64,000 bases of DNA from Streptomyces thermolilacinus SPC6. GTDB taxonomy: Bacteria > Actinomycetota > Actinomycetes > Streptomycetales > Streptomycetaceae. This document shows positions 31,918 to 40,631 of this stretch, piece after piece (the stretch's first letter is position 1; every line of letters starts with the position of its first letter). The stretch covers positions 5,967,001 through 6,031,000 of the forward strand of contig NZ_ASHX02000001.1 of NCBI RefSeq assembly GCF_000478605.2. Reading direction: 5' to 3'. The notes under the pieces were generated by a model. That model saw only the letters and a program-made list of their open reading frames with translations. It had not been told where the DNA came from and ran no database searches. The translations under genes were made by a program, and so were the position numbers.

Positions 31918-34331
31918 AGCAGGCTCAGGTCGTCCGTGCTCGCGCTGGCGAGCGCGGCGACCCGGCCCGCGTGCCGCTCCACCATCGACTCGAACGTCTG
32001 CCGCGCGGTACGGCCGTTGCCGAACGCCGCGCCCTTCGGCAGCTCGTCGAAGTACTTCAGCAGCGCCTCGGCCGTACCGTCCGCCAGCCGGTACTCGTGG
32101 TCGTCGGCCTGCTGCTCCACGATCCGCAGCAGTTCCTCCGGCGTGTAGTCCGGGAAGCTGATCGTCCGGGAGAAACGCGACGCCACACCCGGGTTGACGG
32201 TCAGGAACCGCTCCATCTCCGCCGTGTACCCGGCGACGATCACCACGACCGCGTCCCGGTGGTCCTCCATCAGCTTCACCAGCGTGTCGATCGCCTCGCG
32301 CCCGAAGTCCCGCCCCGAGTCCTCCGGGGAGAGCGCGTACGCCTCGTCGATGAACAGCACCCCGCCGCGCGCCCGGTCGAACGCCTCCTGCGTACGGATG
32401 GCCGTCGACCCGATGTGCTCGCCGACCAGGTCCACCCGGGACACCTCCACGAGATGGCCGCGCTCCAGCACCCCGAGCGACGCGAGGATCTCGCCGTACA
32501 GCCGCGCCACCGTCGTCTTGCCCGTGCCCGGGTTCCCGGTGAACGCCAGATGCCGCCGCACGGACGCCGCCTTCAGCCCGGCCTCCTGCCGCCTGCGCCC
32601 GATCTCGATCATGTTGGTGAGCGTGCGGACCTCCCGCTTGACGCTCTCCAGCCCCACCAGCGCGTCCAGTTCGCCCAGCACGTCCTGCGAGTCCCGGGCC
32701 GGCTCAGCGGCGGGCGCCGCCGGGGCCGTCGCCTGCGCCGGGACCGATCCCAGCAGCCCGCCCGAAGCGGGACCCGCCGGGACGGTCGCCACAGTGGTGG
32801 CGCCGCCTCCGACGGGGGAGGCGACCGGAAGGGCCGGGGGAGCGGAGCCCGTACGGCCCGCGATGCCGCTCTCGTCGCTGGTGCAGTCCTCGGTGACCGG
32901 GCCGTCCTCGCCGAACTCGTAGCCCCCGCGCGCGCAGCGCTCCGTACGGCACCGCCGCAGCGTCGTCCGGCAGCCGTCCATCACATGGAAGCCGTACCCG
33001 CCGCTGCCCGTGACACGGCAGCCGGTGAACGTGCCCCGGCCCTCCGCCGACACGTAGAACCCGGCCTCGGCGGGGGAGGTGACCGTGCACCGCTCCACGG
33101 CCGGGTCGGCGCCCTTGGTGACGATGACCCCCGTCTGCACCCCGTCGAACGCGCAGTTGGCGAGCGTGCCGCCGCTGCCGTGGTCCCGGAACCAGGCGCC
33201 CGTCGCCGCGTCCCGCACCCGGCAGTCGTCCAGCTGGGCGGTCGCCCCGTCGCTCACCGACACGGCCGTGTTCCGCACCTGCGACAGATCGCTGTCCACC
33301 ACGTCCACCCGCGAACCCCGGTCGAGGACGAACAGCGCGTCCGGCACGTCGTGGACGCGGCACGCCTCCAGCACCGCCGTCGCCCCGTCGCTCACCCACA
33401 CCGCCGGGTAGTCGCCCGTACTGTCGTGGATCTCGCACTGGTTGGCGTCCACGCGCGTGCCCGGGTCCCACACGGACAGGCCGTTGCGCCCGAACCGCCG
33501 CACCTTCGACCGCGTCAGCGTCAGCACCGAACGGGACCGCAGGTCCACCGCGTTCTCCGGCACGTCGTGGATGTCGCAGTCCGACAGCGTCAGCACCGCG
33601 TCCGTGTCCAGCGTGATCCCGTCCGCCGACGTGCGGTGCACCACCGAGTCCGTCAGATGGGCCACGGCCCGCCCGCCGACGCGCACACCGCTGCCCCGGA
33701 TCTCGTACACCTCGCAGCCGACGGCCTCCAGGCCGCTGTCCTCGCCGGTCACCGACAGACCCGCCCCGGAGGCGTGGTGGATGCGGCACCGCTCGATCCG
33801 CGGATGCGCCCCGCCGCTCACCGACACCCCGGCCTGGCCCGCGGCGACGACCTCGCACTCCTCGAACACGCCGCCCGCGCCGTCCAGTACGCCGATGCCG
33901 ACCCCGGCCGGGTTGTCCACCGTGCACCTTCGCACCGTGGGCCGGGCCGCGCCCCGCACCTCCACGCCGACCGCCGAGCGGGTCACGATCCGCAGGTCCA
34001 GCAGCTCGGGCGTACCGTCCTCGACGAGCAGCGCGGGCGCCGCCGCGTCCTGGCCCTCGAGGTGCAGGTCCCGTACGGTCGCGGAGGCGCGCACGGTCAG
34101 CGGCACCCCGTCGGCCGGGGCGATCCGCACCGACCCCACGGCGCCGTCCGCGCCGCGCAGCGTCACGGCGCGCCGCAGCACCAGGTTCTCCCGGTACGTG
34201 CCGGGGGCGACGGTGAGGATGTCGCCGTCCGCCGCGGCCTCCAGGGCCGCCGCGAGGGTGGCGTACTCGCCCGTGCGGCGCCGCCACCGCGACGTACCGC
34301 TGTGCGTGACCTGGACCGTGCCCTGTGCCAT
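31887..34331 (-). CDS. Right-handed beta-helix repeat protein fused to a CbbX/EccA-type AAA+ ATPase
   Basis: An 814-residue fusion. Residues about 15-480 form a parallel beta-helix: YATLAAALEAAADGDILTVA followed by some fifteen coils of 22-24 residues with the pattern of C-x-V/I and G-V/I-x-V (PTVRRCTVDNPAGVGIGVLD, PRIERCRIHHASGAGLSVTG). An Ala/Pro/Gly linker (about 490-550) leads to an AAA+ domain: LVGLESVKREVRTL, Walker A GNPGTGKTT (about 595-603), Walker B VLFIDEAYAL, arginine finger VASRFSR, and a C-terminal lid. The ATPase branch is that of Rubisco activase CbbX and type VII secretion EccA. Partner unknown; no ESX genes are nearby. Confidence 0.88.
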   Translation of the reverse strand: MAQGTVQVTHSGTSRWRRRTGEYATLAAALEAAADGDILTVAPGTYRENLVLRRAVTLRGADGAVGSVRIAPADGVPLTVRASATVRDLHLEGQDAAAPALLVEDGTPELLDLRIVTRSAVGVEVRGAARPTVRRCTVDNPAGVGIGVLDGAGGVFEECEVVAAGQAGVSVSGGAHPRIERCRIHHASGAGLSVTGEDSGLEAVGCEVYEIRGSGVRVGGRAVAHLTDSVVHRTSADGITLDTDAVLTLSDCDIHDVPENAVDLRSRSVLTLTRSKVRRFGRNGLSVWDPGTRVDANQCEIHDSTGDYPAVWVSDGATAVLEACRVHDVPDALFVLDRGSRVDVVDSDLSQVRNTAVSVSDGATAQLDDCRVRDAATGAWFRDHGSGGTLANCAFDGVQTGVIVTKGADPAVERCTVTSPAEAGFYVSAEGRGTFTGCRVTGSGGYGFHVMDGCRTTLRRCRTERCARGGYEFGEDGPVTEDCTSDESGIAGRTGSAPPALPVASPVGGGATTVATVPAGPASGGLLGSVPAQATAPAAPAAEPARDSQDVLGELDALVGLESVKREVRTLTNMIEIGRRRQEAGLKAASVRRHLAFTGNPGTGKTTVARLYGEILASLGVLERGHLVEVSRVDLVGEHIGSTAIRTQEAFDRARGGVLFIDEAYALSPEDSGRDFGREAIDTLVKLMEDHRDAVVVIVAGYTAEMERFLTVNPGVASRFSRTISFPDYTPEELLRIVEQQADDHEYRLADGTAEALLKYFDELPKGAAFGNGRTARQTFESMVERHAGRVAALASASTDDLSLLYPEDLPELP

Positions 34332-34680
34332 GGTGCTGCTCTGCCCCCACCTCGTGCGCTCGCGGCGACCCGCTCACCAACCAGTCGCCCCACCGTAGCG
34401 CGCACGGCGGAGCCGGGATGCCCGCTCGGCCCGTGCCGTGCCACTCGCGCCGTGCCGCGGTGCCGTGCGCGTTTCCGGCTGTCGTCCCCGTGCCGCTGCG
34501 GGCTGCCGTCCGGGCCCCGCCGCGGCTGGTGTCCGTGCCGCTGCCGGGCCCTCGTCAGCTGTTGCCCGGGTGTCGTGGGCGCACGGCGCTTGACGGGGTG
34601 TCGGGCGAGGCGAGGTGCCGGACGAGGCGGGGCGGGGCGTCGGGCACGCCCCCGAGGGCGTCGGGTGTCGTCCGGTGGGG
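34332..34680. other. Low-complexity spacer
   Basis: About 350 bases upstream of the beta-helix/AAA gene and downstream of the MOSC gene. It is rich in GTGCCG and GTCGGG repeats. No gene, terminator or clear promoter is recognisable. Confidence 0.4.
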
Positions 34681-35541
34681 TCAGGTGTCGTCGCGGACGG
34701 CGAGGACGCGGAGCGGGTCGCCGACGCGCAGCGTGCCCATCGTCTCGGGGATGAGGTTCTGGCCGAAGAGCACCTTCGAGCCGGACTTGCGGTGCCGCGA
34801 CAGCGTGCGCAGCGGCTCCTTGCCCCGGACGCCGGTGCGCTGGTCGGTCGTCGTCACCACGCAGCGGCTGCACGGCTTGGCGACGCGGAAGGTGACGTCC
34901 CCGATGGCGATCCGCGCCCACCGGTCCTCCTCCCACGCGACCGTGCCGTCCACGACGGCGGTCGGCCGGAACCGCTCCATGGGCAGCGGGCCCTCGTGGG
35001 CGTCCTCGCCCGCCGCGATGAGCGCGTTGAGTGCGTCGAGGGAGGCGGTCGTGGTGACCATCAGCGGGAAGCCGTCGGCGAAGTTGACCGTCTCCCCTTC
35101 GCGCGCGTAGTCGGGGGCGACGGGGCGGCGGCGCGACGGGTCGTCCATGTGGACCAGCCGCACGTCGGCGCCCAGGTACTCGCCGAACCACGCCTCGGCG
35201 TCGGGCGCCGCGGGCACGGCCTCGACCTTCGTGCCGAACACGTCCACGACGACCGTGCCGTCCCGGGGATCGGGCACGGCGATGTCGAGCGGGGCGCGGC
35301 CGGGCGCGGACACCCGTACCCCGCCGTCGGGCAGCAGCGCGGCGGAGGCGGGCGCCAGCGCGGCGTACTGACGCTGCGTCACCGCCTTGCCGTCGCGGTC
35401 GGTGAGCATCCAGCGGCGGTCCCCGGCCAGGCCCCACGGCTCCACGACCGCGGACGCGGGCGAGGAGCCCCCCAGGGCCTTCACGGGGTGGATGTGCAGG
35501 GAGCTCAGGGCGGGCTGGGACGTGACCTCATCACTCGGCAT
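34681..35541 (-). CDS. MOSC domain protein (YcbX-like)
   Basis: A 286-residue molybdenum-cofactor protein. The MOSC N-terminal beta barrel (SSLHIHPVKALGGSSPASAV, GLAGDRRWMLTDRDGKAVTQ) precedes the MOSC domain (about residues 130-280) with FRPTAVVDG, KPCSRCVVTT (the Moco-binding cysteine) and KVLFGQNLIPE. Length and order match YcbX/mARC-type proteins, which reduce N-hydroxylated compounds using Moco and an electron donor. There is no ferredoxin domain, so it would need a separate partner. Confidence 0.9.
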   Translation of the reverse strand: MPSDEVTSQPALSSLHIHPVKALGGSSPASAVVEPWGLAGDRRWMLTDRDGKAVTQRQYAALAPASAALLPDGGVRVSAPGRAPLDIAVPDPRDGTVVVDVFGTKVEAVPAAPDAEAWFGEYLGADVRLVHMDDPSRRRPVAPDYAREGETVNFADGFPLMVTTTASLDALNALIAAGEDAHEGPLPMERFRPTAVVDGTVAWEEDRWARIAIGDVTFRVAKPCSRCVVTTTDQRTGVRGKEPLRTLSRHRKSGSKVLFGQNLIPETMGTLRVGDPLRVLAVRDDT

Positions 35542-35588
35542 GGCCCCATCCTGCCAGGGGCCGTCCCGACCTGCCCGTGGGCTTTCGG

Positions 35589-36092
35589 TCAGTAACCGCC
35601 GCCCTGGTACGGCCGCCGGTACGGGTCGTCGTACGGAGCCGGGGGCGCCGGTGCGGGACGCGGCGCGGCGGCGGGGCGCATCGCCTCGTACCCGGAGGCG
35701 GCCGGGGCGACCGGGCGCATCGGCTGCGGGCCCTGCGGACCCGGGTAGCCGCGCGGCGCCTGGGCCTGCTGCGGGACGTACGGGGCCGGCGGGTGCGGCG
35801 CCGGCGCGTACTGCGCGGGGGCGTACTGCGGCGCCTGTGCCTGCTGCGGGTAGCCGTAGCCGCCGCCGTAGGAGGGGGCCGAGGGCTGCGGGGAGGGGGC
35901 CGCCGGGAGGGCGGGGAGGGCCGCGGGGAGCGCCGGCAGATAGGAATTGCCGGTGTCGTAGGCGGCGGGCACTCGGATCGGGGCGATCTGAGGCGTGCCC
36001 CGCTCTGCGACGAGGGAGTCGTAGATCGGGGTGTCCGGGAACGACGGCGCGTGGTAGTACGCACCGCCGTACGAGGCACGGGGGGAGGTCAT
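35589..36092 (-). CDS. Pro/Tyr/Gln-rich protein (DUF6643-like)
   Basis: A 167-residue low-complexity protein. The first roughly 50 residues (SYGGAYYHAPSFPDTPIYDS, VAERGTPQIAPIRVPAAYDT) are conserved-looking; the rest is built from Pro-Ala-Gln-Tyr repeats (PQQAQAPQYAPAQYAPAPHP). This layout matches a streptomycete family of unknown function, DUF6643 as I recall it. The tail is expected to be disordered. GGGGGAGG precedes the ATG at 36092. Divergent from the TerD gene. Confidence 0.75.
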   Translation of the reverse strand: MTSPRASYGGAYYHAPSFPDTPIYDSLVAERGTPQIAPIRVPAAYDTGNSYLPALPAALPALPAAPSPQPSAPSYGGGYGYPQQAQAPQYAPAQYAPAPHPPAPYVPQQAQAPRGYPGPQGPQPMRPVAPAASGYEAMRPAAAPRPAPAPPAPYDDPYRRPYQGGGY

Positions 36093-36337
36093 GGCCCTAA
36101 GTTAAGCCCACTGTGTGCCGGGTGGAAGGCCGATAAGCGGGTTGTTTGACGCATCTTGTGCGGCCACGGAACACCAATGTGACCCAACATGGGAAAATCG
36201 GTCGTCGCGGTGTCCCATGATCGCGTAAAAGCCGAGATCGCAGGGGGTTACCGACGAGTCAGCGGGGCACGGCCACACCGGCGGGATTAGCGTGGCCGCC
36301 ACGAATCACCAGGGGCTCGGAACACGATGGGGGTGGC

Positions 36338-37696
36338 ATGTCCATGCTTAAAGGCGCCAATGTTCCGGTACCGACGCGAAGGCTTCGCGTCGAATTGGCG
36401 TGGAGTTCGGGTCCGGGCGTTCCGGATGTGGACGCGTCGGCACTACTGCTCGTGTCGGGGAAAGTGCGCTCCGATACGGACTTCGTCTTTTACAACCAGC
36501 CGACGCACCCGTCCGGTTCGGTGAGCCACGAGGGGAAGCGGACCTCGGCGGCCTTCGGCGCTTCCGGGGTGTCGGGTGCGCCCGGGGCGTCCGTGACCGA
36601 CACGCTGACCGTGGACCTGCCGCGCGTGGAGGGGGCGGTGGAGCGCGTCGTCCTGGCCGCGTCGGCGGACGGCGGTACGTTCCGGCAGGTGCCGGACCTG
36701 TGCGTGAGGGTGCTGGACGCGGCCGACGGCACGGAGGTCGCCCGGTTCGAGAGCCGGGGCGCGACGGTGGAGACCGCCTTCATCATGGGCGAGCTGTACC
36801 GGCGTCAGGGCGTCTGGAAGTTCCGCGCGGTGGGCCAGGGGTACGGCACGGGGCTCGAGGGGCTGGCGACGGACTTCGGCATCACGGTGGACGAGCCGCA
36901 GGGAGGCTCCGCACCGGGGCCCGGTGCCGCACCGGCTGGTTCGGCACCGGGTGGCTCCGCACTGGCTCGCTCCGCACCGGGGGCCGCCTCGGCTTCCGCG
37001 CCTGCGCCCGCGCCTGTACGGGGGTCCGCGTCCGCGCCCGTATCGCCGCCCGCGCCCGTACGGCTGACGAAGGTGACGCTGACCAAGGACGCCCCGTCCG
37101 TGTCGCTCGCCAAGCAGGGCGGCACATCCGGCGCCCTGCGCGTCAACCTCAACTGGGGCGTCCGCAAGCAGTTCACCGGCTGGGGCGCCAAGTTCGGCAA
37201 CGCCGTCGCCCGCCACGCGGACCTCGACCTCGACCTGTGTGCCCTGTTCGAGCTGACCGACGGCAGCAAGGGGGTCGTCCAGGCCCTCGGCGACACCTTC
37301 GGCTCGCTGCGCCGGCCGCCGTACATCCACCTCGACGGCGACGACCGGACAGGCGCCGTCGACACCGGCGAGAACCTCACCATCAACCTCGACCACAAGG
37401 ACGTCTTCCGGCGCATCCTCGTCTTCGTCACCATCTACGAGGGCGCCCGCAGCTTCGCCGACCTCCACGCCACGGTCACGCTCACCCCGGCGAACGGCGC
37501 GCCCATCGAGTTCTCCCTCGACGAGTGCACCGTCCCCTCCACCGTCTGCGCCCTCGCCCTGATCACCCGTCAGGGGGACGACCTCGTCGTCCGGCGCGAG
37601 GCCCGCTACCTGATCCCCGCGCGCGGAGTGAGCCCGCAGCGGACCGTGGACCAGGCATACGGCTGGGGCATGCGGTGGACGCCCGGCCGCAAGTAG
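36338..37696 (+). CDS. Tandem TerD-domain protein
   Basis: A 452-residue cytoplasmic protein with two TerD calcium-binding beta-sandwich domains. The first (residues about 2-185) has PGVPDVDASALLLVSGKVRS, DTDFVFYNQPTHP and FIMGELYRRQGVWKFRAVGQ. A Ser/Ala/Pro-rich linker (about 190-245) follows. The second (about 250-450) has VNLNWGV and DLDLDLCALFELTDGSKGVV, and ends in ARYLIPARGV. Acidic DxDLD-type residues that bind calcium in TerD are visible in both. TerD proteins are linked to tellurite and phage resistance and to Streptomyces differentiation. Confidence 0.9.
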   Translation: MSMLKGANVPVPTRRLRVELAWSSGPGVPDVDASALLLVSGKVRSDTDFVFYNQPTHPSGSVSHEGKRTSAAFGASGVSGAPGASVTDTLTVDLPRVEGAVERVVLAASADGGTFRQVPDLCVRVLDAADGTEVARFESRGATVETAFIMGELYRRQGVWKFRAVGQGYGTGLEGLATDFGITVDEPQGGSAPGPGAAPAGSAPGGSALARSAPGAASASAPAPAPVRGSASAPVSPPAPVRLTKVTLTKDAPSVSLAKQGGTSGALRVNLNWGVRKQFTGWGAKFGNAVARHADLDLDLCALFELTDGSKGVVQALGDTFGSLRRPPYIHLDGDDRTGAVDTGENLTINLDHKDVFRRILVFVTIYEGARSFADLHATVTLTPANGAPIEFSLDECTVPSTVCALALITRQGDDLVVRREARYLIPARGVSPQRTVDQAYGWGMRWTPGRK

Positions 37697-37724
37697 TCCG
37701 GGCCCCGCCGCGGCCTTGTTCGCG

Positions 37725-38930
37725 TCACCGGTCCGCCGCCGCGCGCGGGGCGGGGTACGTACGGCCCTTCCAGGCCGCGCCCCGCCCCCGGTGGTGCCGT
37801 ACCGCCGAATCGACCGTCATCAGCAGGTACAGGGCGGCCGTCACCGGCAGCAGGGCGGCGAGCCACAGCGGCTGCCGGTAGTACCGGAGCATCGGCGCGT
37901 ACGTGCCCGCCATCACCGCCCAGGCGGCGCCGCCCGCCCACGCCGCCACCGCACCCCCCTGGCCGGTCAGGCCGAGCGCCAGGCAGAGCGGCGGCGCCAG
38001 GTACACGAGAGCCAGTCCCGCCACCGTCACGGCCAGCAGGGCACCGCTGTGCCGCAGCTGTGCGTACGCGCTGCGCGCCACCATCCCCCACAGGTCCGCG
38101 AGACGCGGATACGGCCGGACGCTCTCCACGCCGTCCGCGAGCCCCAGCCAGATCCGCCCGCCCGCGCGGCGCACCGCCCGCGCCAGCGCCACATCGTCGA
38201 TCACCGCGTCCCGGATGACGTCGGGCACCCCGGCCCGGGCCGCCGTCTCCGCCCGCAGCAGCACGCACCCGCCCGCCGCGGCAGCTGTCCGCCCGCCGCC
38301 CCGGTTGATCCGGCGGAACGGGTACAGCTGGCAGAAGAAGTAGACGAACGCCGGGACGACCAGCCGCTCCCAGACCCCGGCCACCCGCAGCCGTGCCATC
38401 TGCGACACGAGGTCAAGCCGGTGCGACACGGCCGCCGCCACCAGCCGCCGCAGGCTGTCCGGGGCGTGCGCGATGTCGGCGTCCGTGAGCAGCAGGAACC
38501 CGGGAGCCTCCGCCCCACGCGCGCGTACGACCCCGATACCGTGCCGCACCGCCCACAGCTTCCCCGTCCAGCCGGGCTCCGGCGCCCCCGGCGACACGAC
38601 CGTCAGCGGCAGCCCGGCCCGCGATCCCTTCCCGCACCGCCGCGCGGCCAGCTCACGCGCCAGGTCCCCCGTACCGTCCGTGCTGCCGTCGTCCACGAGG
38701 ACGATCTCCGCCCGGCCCGGATAGTCCTGCGCCAGCAGCGACGGCAGGCTCAACGGCAGGACCTCCGCCTCGTCGCGCGCGGGGACCACGATCGCGACGG
38801 TCGGCCAATGCTCCGGTTCCGCCGAGCCGTGCGGCAGGCGCTGGTCGGAACGCCAGAACAGGCCCTGCCCGAGCAGCAGCCACGCCCAGGCGGCGCACGA
38901 GAACAGGGCGATCCACGCAATCACGCTCAT
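37725..38930 (-). CDS. HpnB-like family 2 glycosyltransferase
   Basis: A 401-residue membrane glycosyltransferase. An N-terminal helix (residues about 3-24) precedes a GT-A domain (VAIVVPARDEAEVLPLSLPS, IVLVDDGSTDGTGDLA, TDADIAHAPDSLRRLVA). The segment WERLVVPAFVYFFCQLYPF and C-terminal helices (about 290-370) are characteristic of the hopanoid-associated HpnB group. The acceptor might be a hopanoid or other lipid, but no squalene-hopene genes are in the window. ATG start at 38930; nothing suggests an operon with its opposite-strand neighbours. Confidence 0.85.
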   Translation of the reverse strand: MSVIAWIALFSCAAWAWLLLGQGLFWRSDQRLPHGSAEPEHWPTVAIVVPARDEAEVLPLSLPSLLAQDYPGRAEIVLVDDGSTDGTGDLARELAARRCGKGSRAGLPLTVVSPGAPEPGWTGKLWAVRHGIGVVRARGAEAPGFLLLTDADIAHAPDSLRRLVAAAVSHRLDLVSQMARLRVAGVWERLVVPAFVYFFCQLYPFRRINRGGGRTAAAAGGCVLLRAETAARAGVPDVIRDAVIDDVALARAVRRAGGRIWLGLADGVESVRPYPRLADLWGMVARSAYAQLRHSGALLAVTVAGLALVYLAPPLCLALGLTGQGGAVAAWAGGAAWAVMAGTYAPMLRYYRQPLWLAALLPVTAALYLLMTVDSAVRHHRGRGAAWKGRTYPAPRAAADR

Positions 38931-38976
38931 TCGCCGCAGTCTGCCCCAGAGCGGGGCCCGGCGGAGGCCGGTCGGC

Positions 38977-38982
38977 TAGGGT
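38977..38982 (+). promoter_or_regulatory. -10 box of a leaderless start
   Basis: TAGGGT lies exactly six bases before the GTG at 38989, so the transcript would begin at the start codon. Confidence 0.5.
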
Positions 38983-38988
38983 GACCGG

Positions 38989-39780
38989 GTGAAGATCGCA
39001 CTCATGGACTCCGGGATCGGCCTGCTGCCGGCGGCCGCCGCGGTGCGCCGGCTGCGGCCGGACGCCCTACTCGTGCTCTCCTCCGACCCCGACGGCATGC
39101 CCTGGGGACCCCGTACGCCCGACGACCTCACCACGCGCGCGCTGGCCGTGGCCCGCGCCGCCGCGGCGCACCGCCCGGACGCGCTCGTCGTCGCCTGCAA
39201 CACCGCCTCCGTTCACACCCTGCCCGCGCTGCGCGCCGAGCTGGAACCGGACATCCCCGTCATCGGCACCGTACCGGCGATCAAGCCCGCCGCGGCCGGG
39301 GGCGGCCCCGTCGCCATCTGGGCCACGCCCGCCACGACCGGCAGCGCCTACCAGCGACGGCTGATCGGCGAGTTCGCGTCCGGCATCGACGTCACGGAGG
39401 TGCCCTGCCCGGGCCTCGCGGACGCCGTGCAGGAGGCCGACGAGGCGGGGATCGACGCCGCGATCGCCGCGGCCGCCGCGCTCACCCCGTCCACGGTGAC
39501 GACCGTGGTCCTCGGCTGCACGCACTACGAGCTGGTCGAGGAGCGCATCGCGAAGGCCCTGCGCCCGGTCACCGGCCGGGACGTGTCGCTGTACGGCTCC
39601 GCCGACGCGGTCGCCGCCCAGGTCCTGCGCCGGATCGGCGCCGCCCCGCTGCCGGACGCCGCCCCGGCGGGCGCCGACTCCCTGACGGTCCTCCTCAGCG
39701 GCCGCCCGTCCCCCCTCCCGCGGGCCGCCCTCGCCTACCCGGAGGCCCACTTCCTCCACGGCCAGGTCACCACCGCCTGA
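38989..39780 (+). CDS. Glutamate racemase-like protein (Asp/Glu racemase family)
   Basis: A 263-residue protein of the aspartate/glutamate racemase superfamily. Both catalytic cysteines are present: VVACNTASVHTLPALR and LGCTHYELVEERI. MDSGIGLLPAAAAVRRL and IGTVPAIKPAA are the usual substrate-loop segments. It is shorter and more diverged than housekeeping MurI, so it may be a second, specialised racemase. It starts at GTG and appears leaderless. Confidence 0.83.
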   Translation: MKIALMDSGIGLLPAAAAVRRLRPDALLVLSSDPDGMPWGPRTPDDLTTRALAVARAAAAHRPDALVVACNTASVHTLPALRAELEPDIPVIGTVPAIKPAAAGGGPVAIWATPATTGSAYQRRLIGEFASGIDVTEVPCPGLADAVQEADEAGIDAAIAAAAALTPSTVTTVVLGCTHYELVEERIAKALRPVTGRDVSLYGSADAVAAQVLRRIGAAPLPDAAPAGADSLTVLLSGRPSPLPRAALAYPEAHFLHGQVTTA

Positions 39781-39911
39781 CCCGCAGCCCCCTCCGGCCC
39801 CCGCATCGGGACGGCCGCCTGCGACCGGGCCCCGCCCCGTCCCGGACGTGTACTGCCGGGAGAGTCTCACCCGATCGTCGGTGACCGGGGGCCGGGGGCG
39901 GAGGTGCTGGG

Positions 39912-39917
39912 TACGCT
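39912..39917 (+). promoter_or_regulatory. -10 box of a leaderless start
   Basis: TACGCT is six bases before the ATG at 39924. No Shine-Dalgarno is present. Confidence 0.45.
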
Positions 39918-39923
39918 CCGAGC

Positions 39924-40514
39924 ATGAGGGAGCCCGTGGAGTCCGGCACCCCTCCCGGGGCCGAGCGCCCCGCCCCGGAGTTCGTGCCGGCCGTGCCCGA
40001 GACGTGGAAGGGGCGCTCCACCAACCGCGTCCAGTGGCTGCTCGCCGCCGCCGGGGCGGGTTGCGTCGCGCTGGGTGTCGCGCTGGCCGCGGGAGCCGCG
40101 TGGACCGGGGGCGTCACGGCCGTACTGATGGCCGTCGTCGGCTGCGTCGCCGCCGGGCTCCTCGTCCTGTTCGGGACGCTCGCCTTCGTCCACGTCGAGC
40201 TGACCGTGGACCGGCACGCCCTGGAGGTGCGGTGCGGGCACATGGGCGTGCCCCGCCGCCGTATCCCGCTCGACCATGTCGTCGGCGCCGAGTTCGACCC
40301 GCGCGTCACGCCCCGCGCCTGGGGCGGCTGGGGATACCGGTGGCGGCCCGAGAAGGGCACCGCCGTCGTCGTACGGCGCGGCGAGGGCCTCGTCCTCACC
40401 CTCGGTGACGGCCGCAGCTTCACCGTCACCGTCGACGACGCCGAGACGGCCGTCCGCGTGATCCGCCACCGCCTCCACCTCCGCCGCCGCGCCACCACCC
40501 CGACCGACCCCTGA
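39924..40514 (+). CDS. Membrane protein of unknown function
   Basis: A 196-residue protein with two adjacent hydrophobic helices (about residues 36-60 WLLAAAGAGCVALGVALAAG and 65-90 AVLMAVVGCVAAGLLVLFGT) and a C-terminal beta-rich cytoplasmic domain (VELTVDRHALEVRCGHMGVP, RWRPEKGTAVVVRRGEGLVL) resembling bacterial PH-like or DUF3093-type domains. I cannot name the family with certainty. The ATG follows a TANNNT box with no Shine-Dalgarno. It stands alone between the racemase and lnt genes. Confidence 0.65.
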   Translation: MREPVESGTPPGAERPAPEFVPAVPETWKGRSTNRVQWLLAAAGAGCVALGVALAAGAAWTGGVTAVLMAVVGCVAAGLLVLFGTLAFVHVELTVDRHALEVRCGHMGVPRRRIPLDHVVGAEFDPRVTPRAWGGWGYRWRPEKGTAVVVRRGEGLVLTLGDGRSFTVTVDDAETAVRVIRHRLHLRRRATTPTDP

Positions 40515-40618
40515 CCGGGCCGGTACGCCCCGGCCGGTACGGCCCTTGCCCGCGCGAGGCCGCTGCCCGCGCCCCTTGCCCGGAACCGGTCCGCTCCCCG
40601 CGGTGCCGTCAGGCGCCG

Positions 40619-40624
40619 TAGACT
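40619..40624 (+). promoter_or_regulatory. -10 box of a leaderless start for lnt
   Basis: TAGACT lies seven bases before the GTG at 40632. No ribosome-binding site is seen between them. Confidence 0.45.
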
Positions 40625-40631
40625 CCGGCAG

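Noticed and set aside
31887..34331. Type VII secretion locus around the EccA-like ATPase
   Set aside because: No EccB, EccC, EccD, EccE, mycosin or WXG100 gene is in the window. The ATPase similarity alone does not support an ESX system.
28287..34754. A 2155-codon open frame on the plus strand
   Set aside because: It is the antisense shadow of the DeoR and beta-helix/AAA genes and a second frame of the membrane hydrolase gene. Its product is Pro/Arg/His-rich with no domain; long open antisense frames are common at this GC content.
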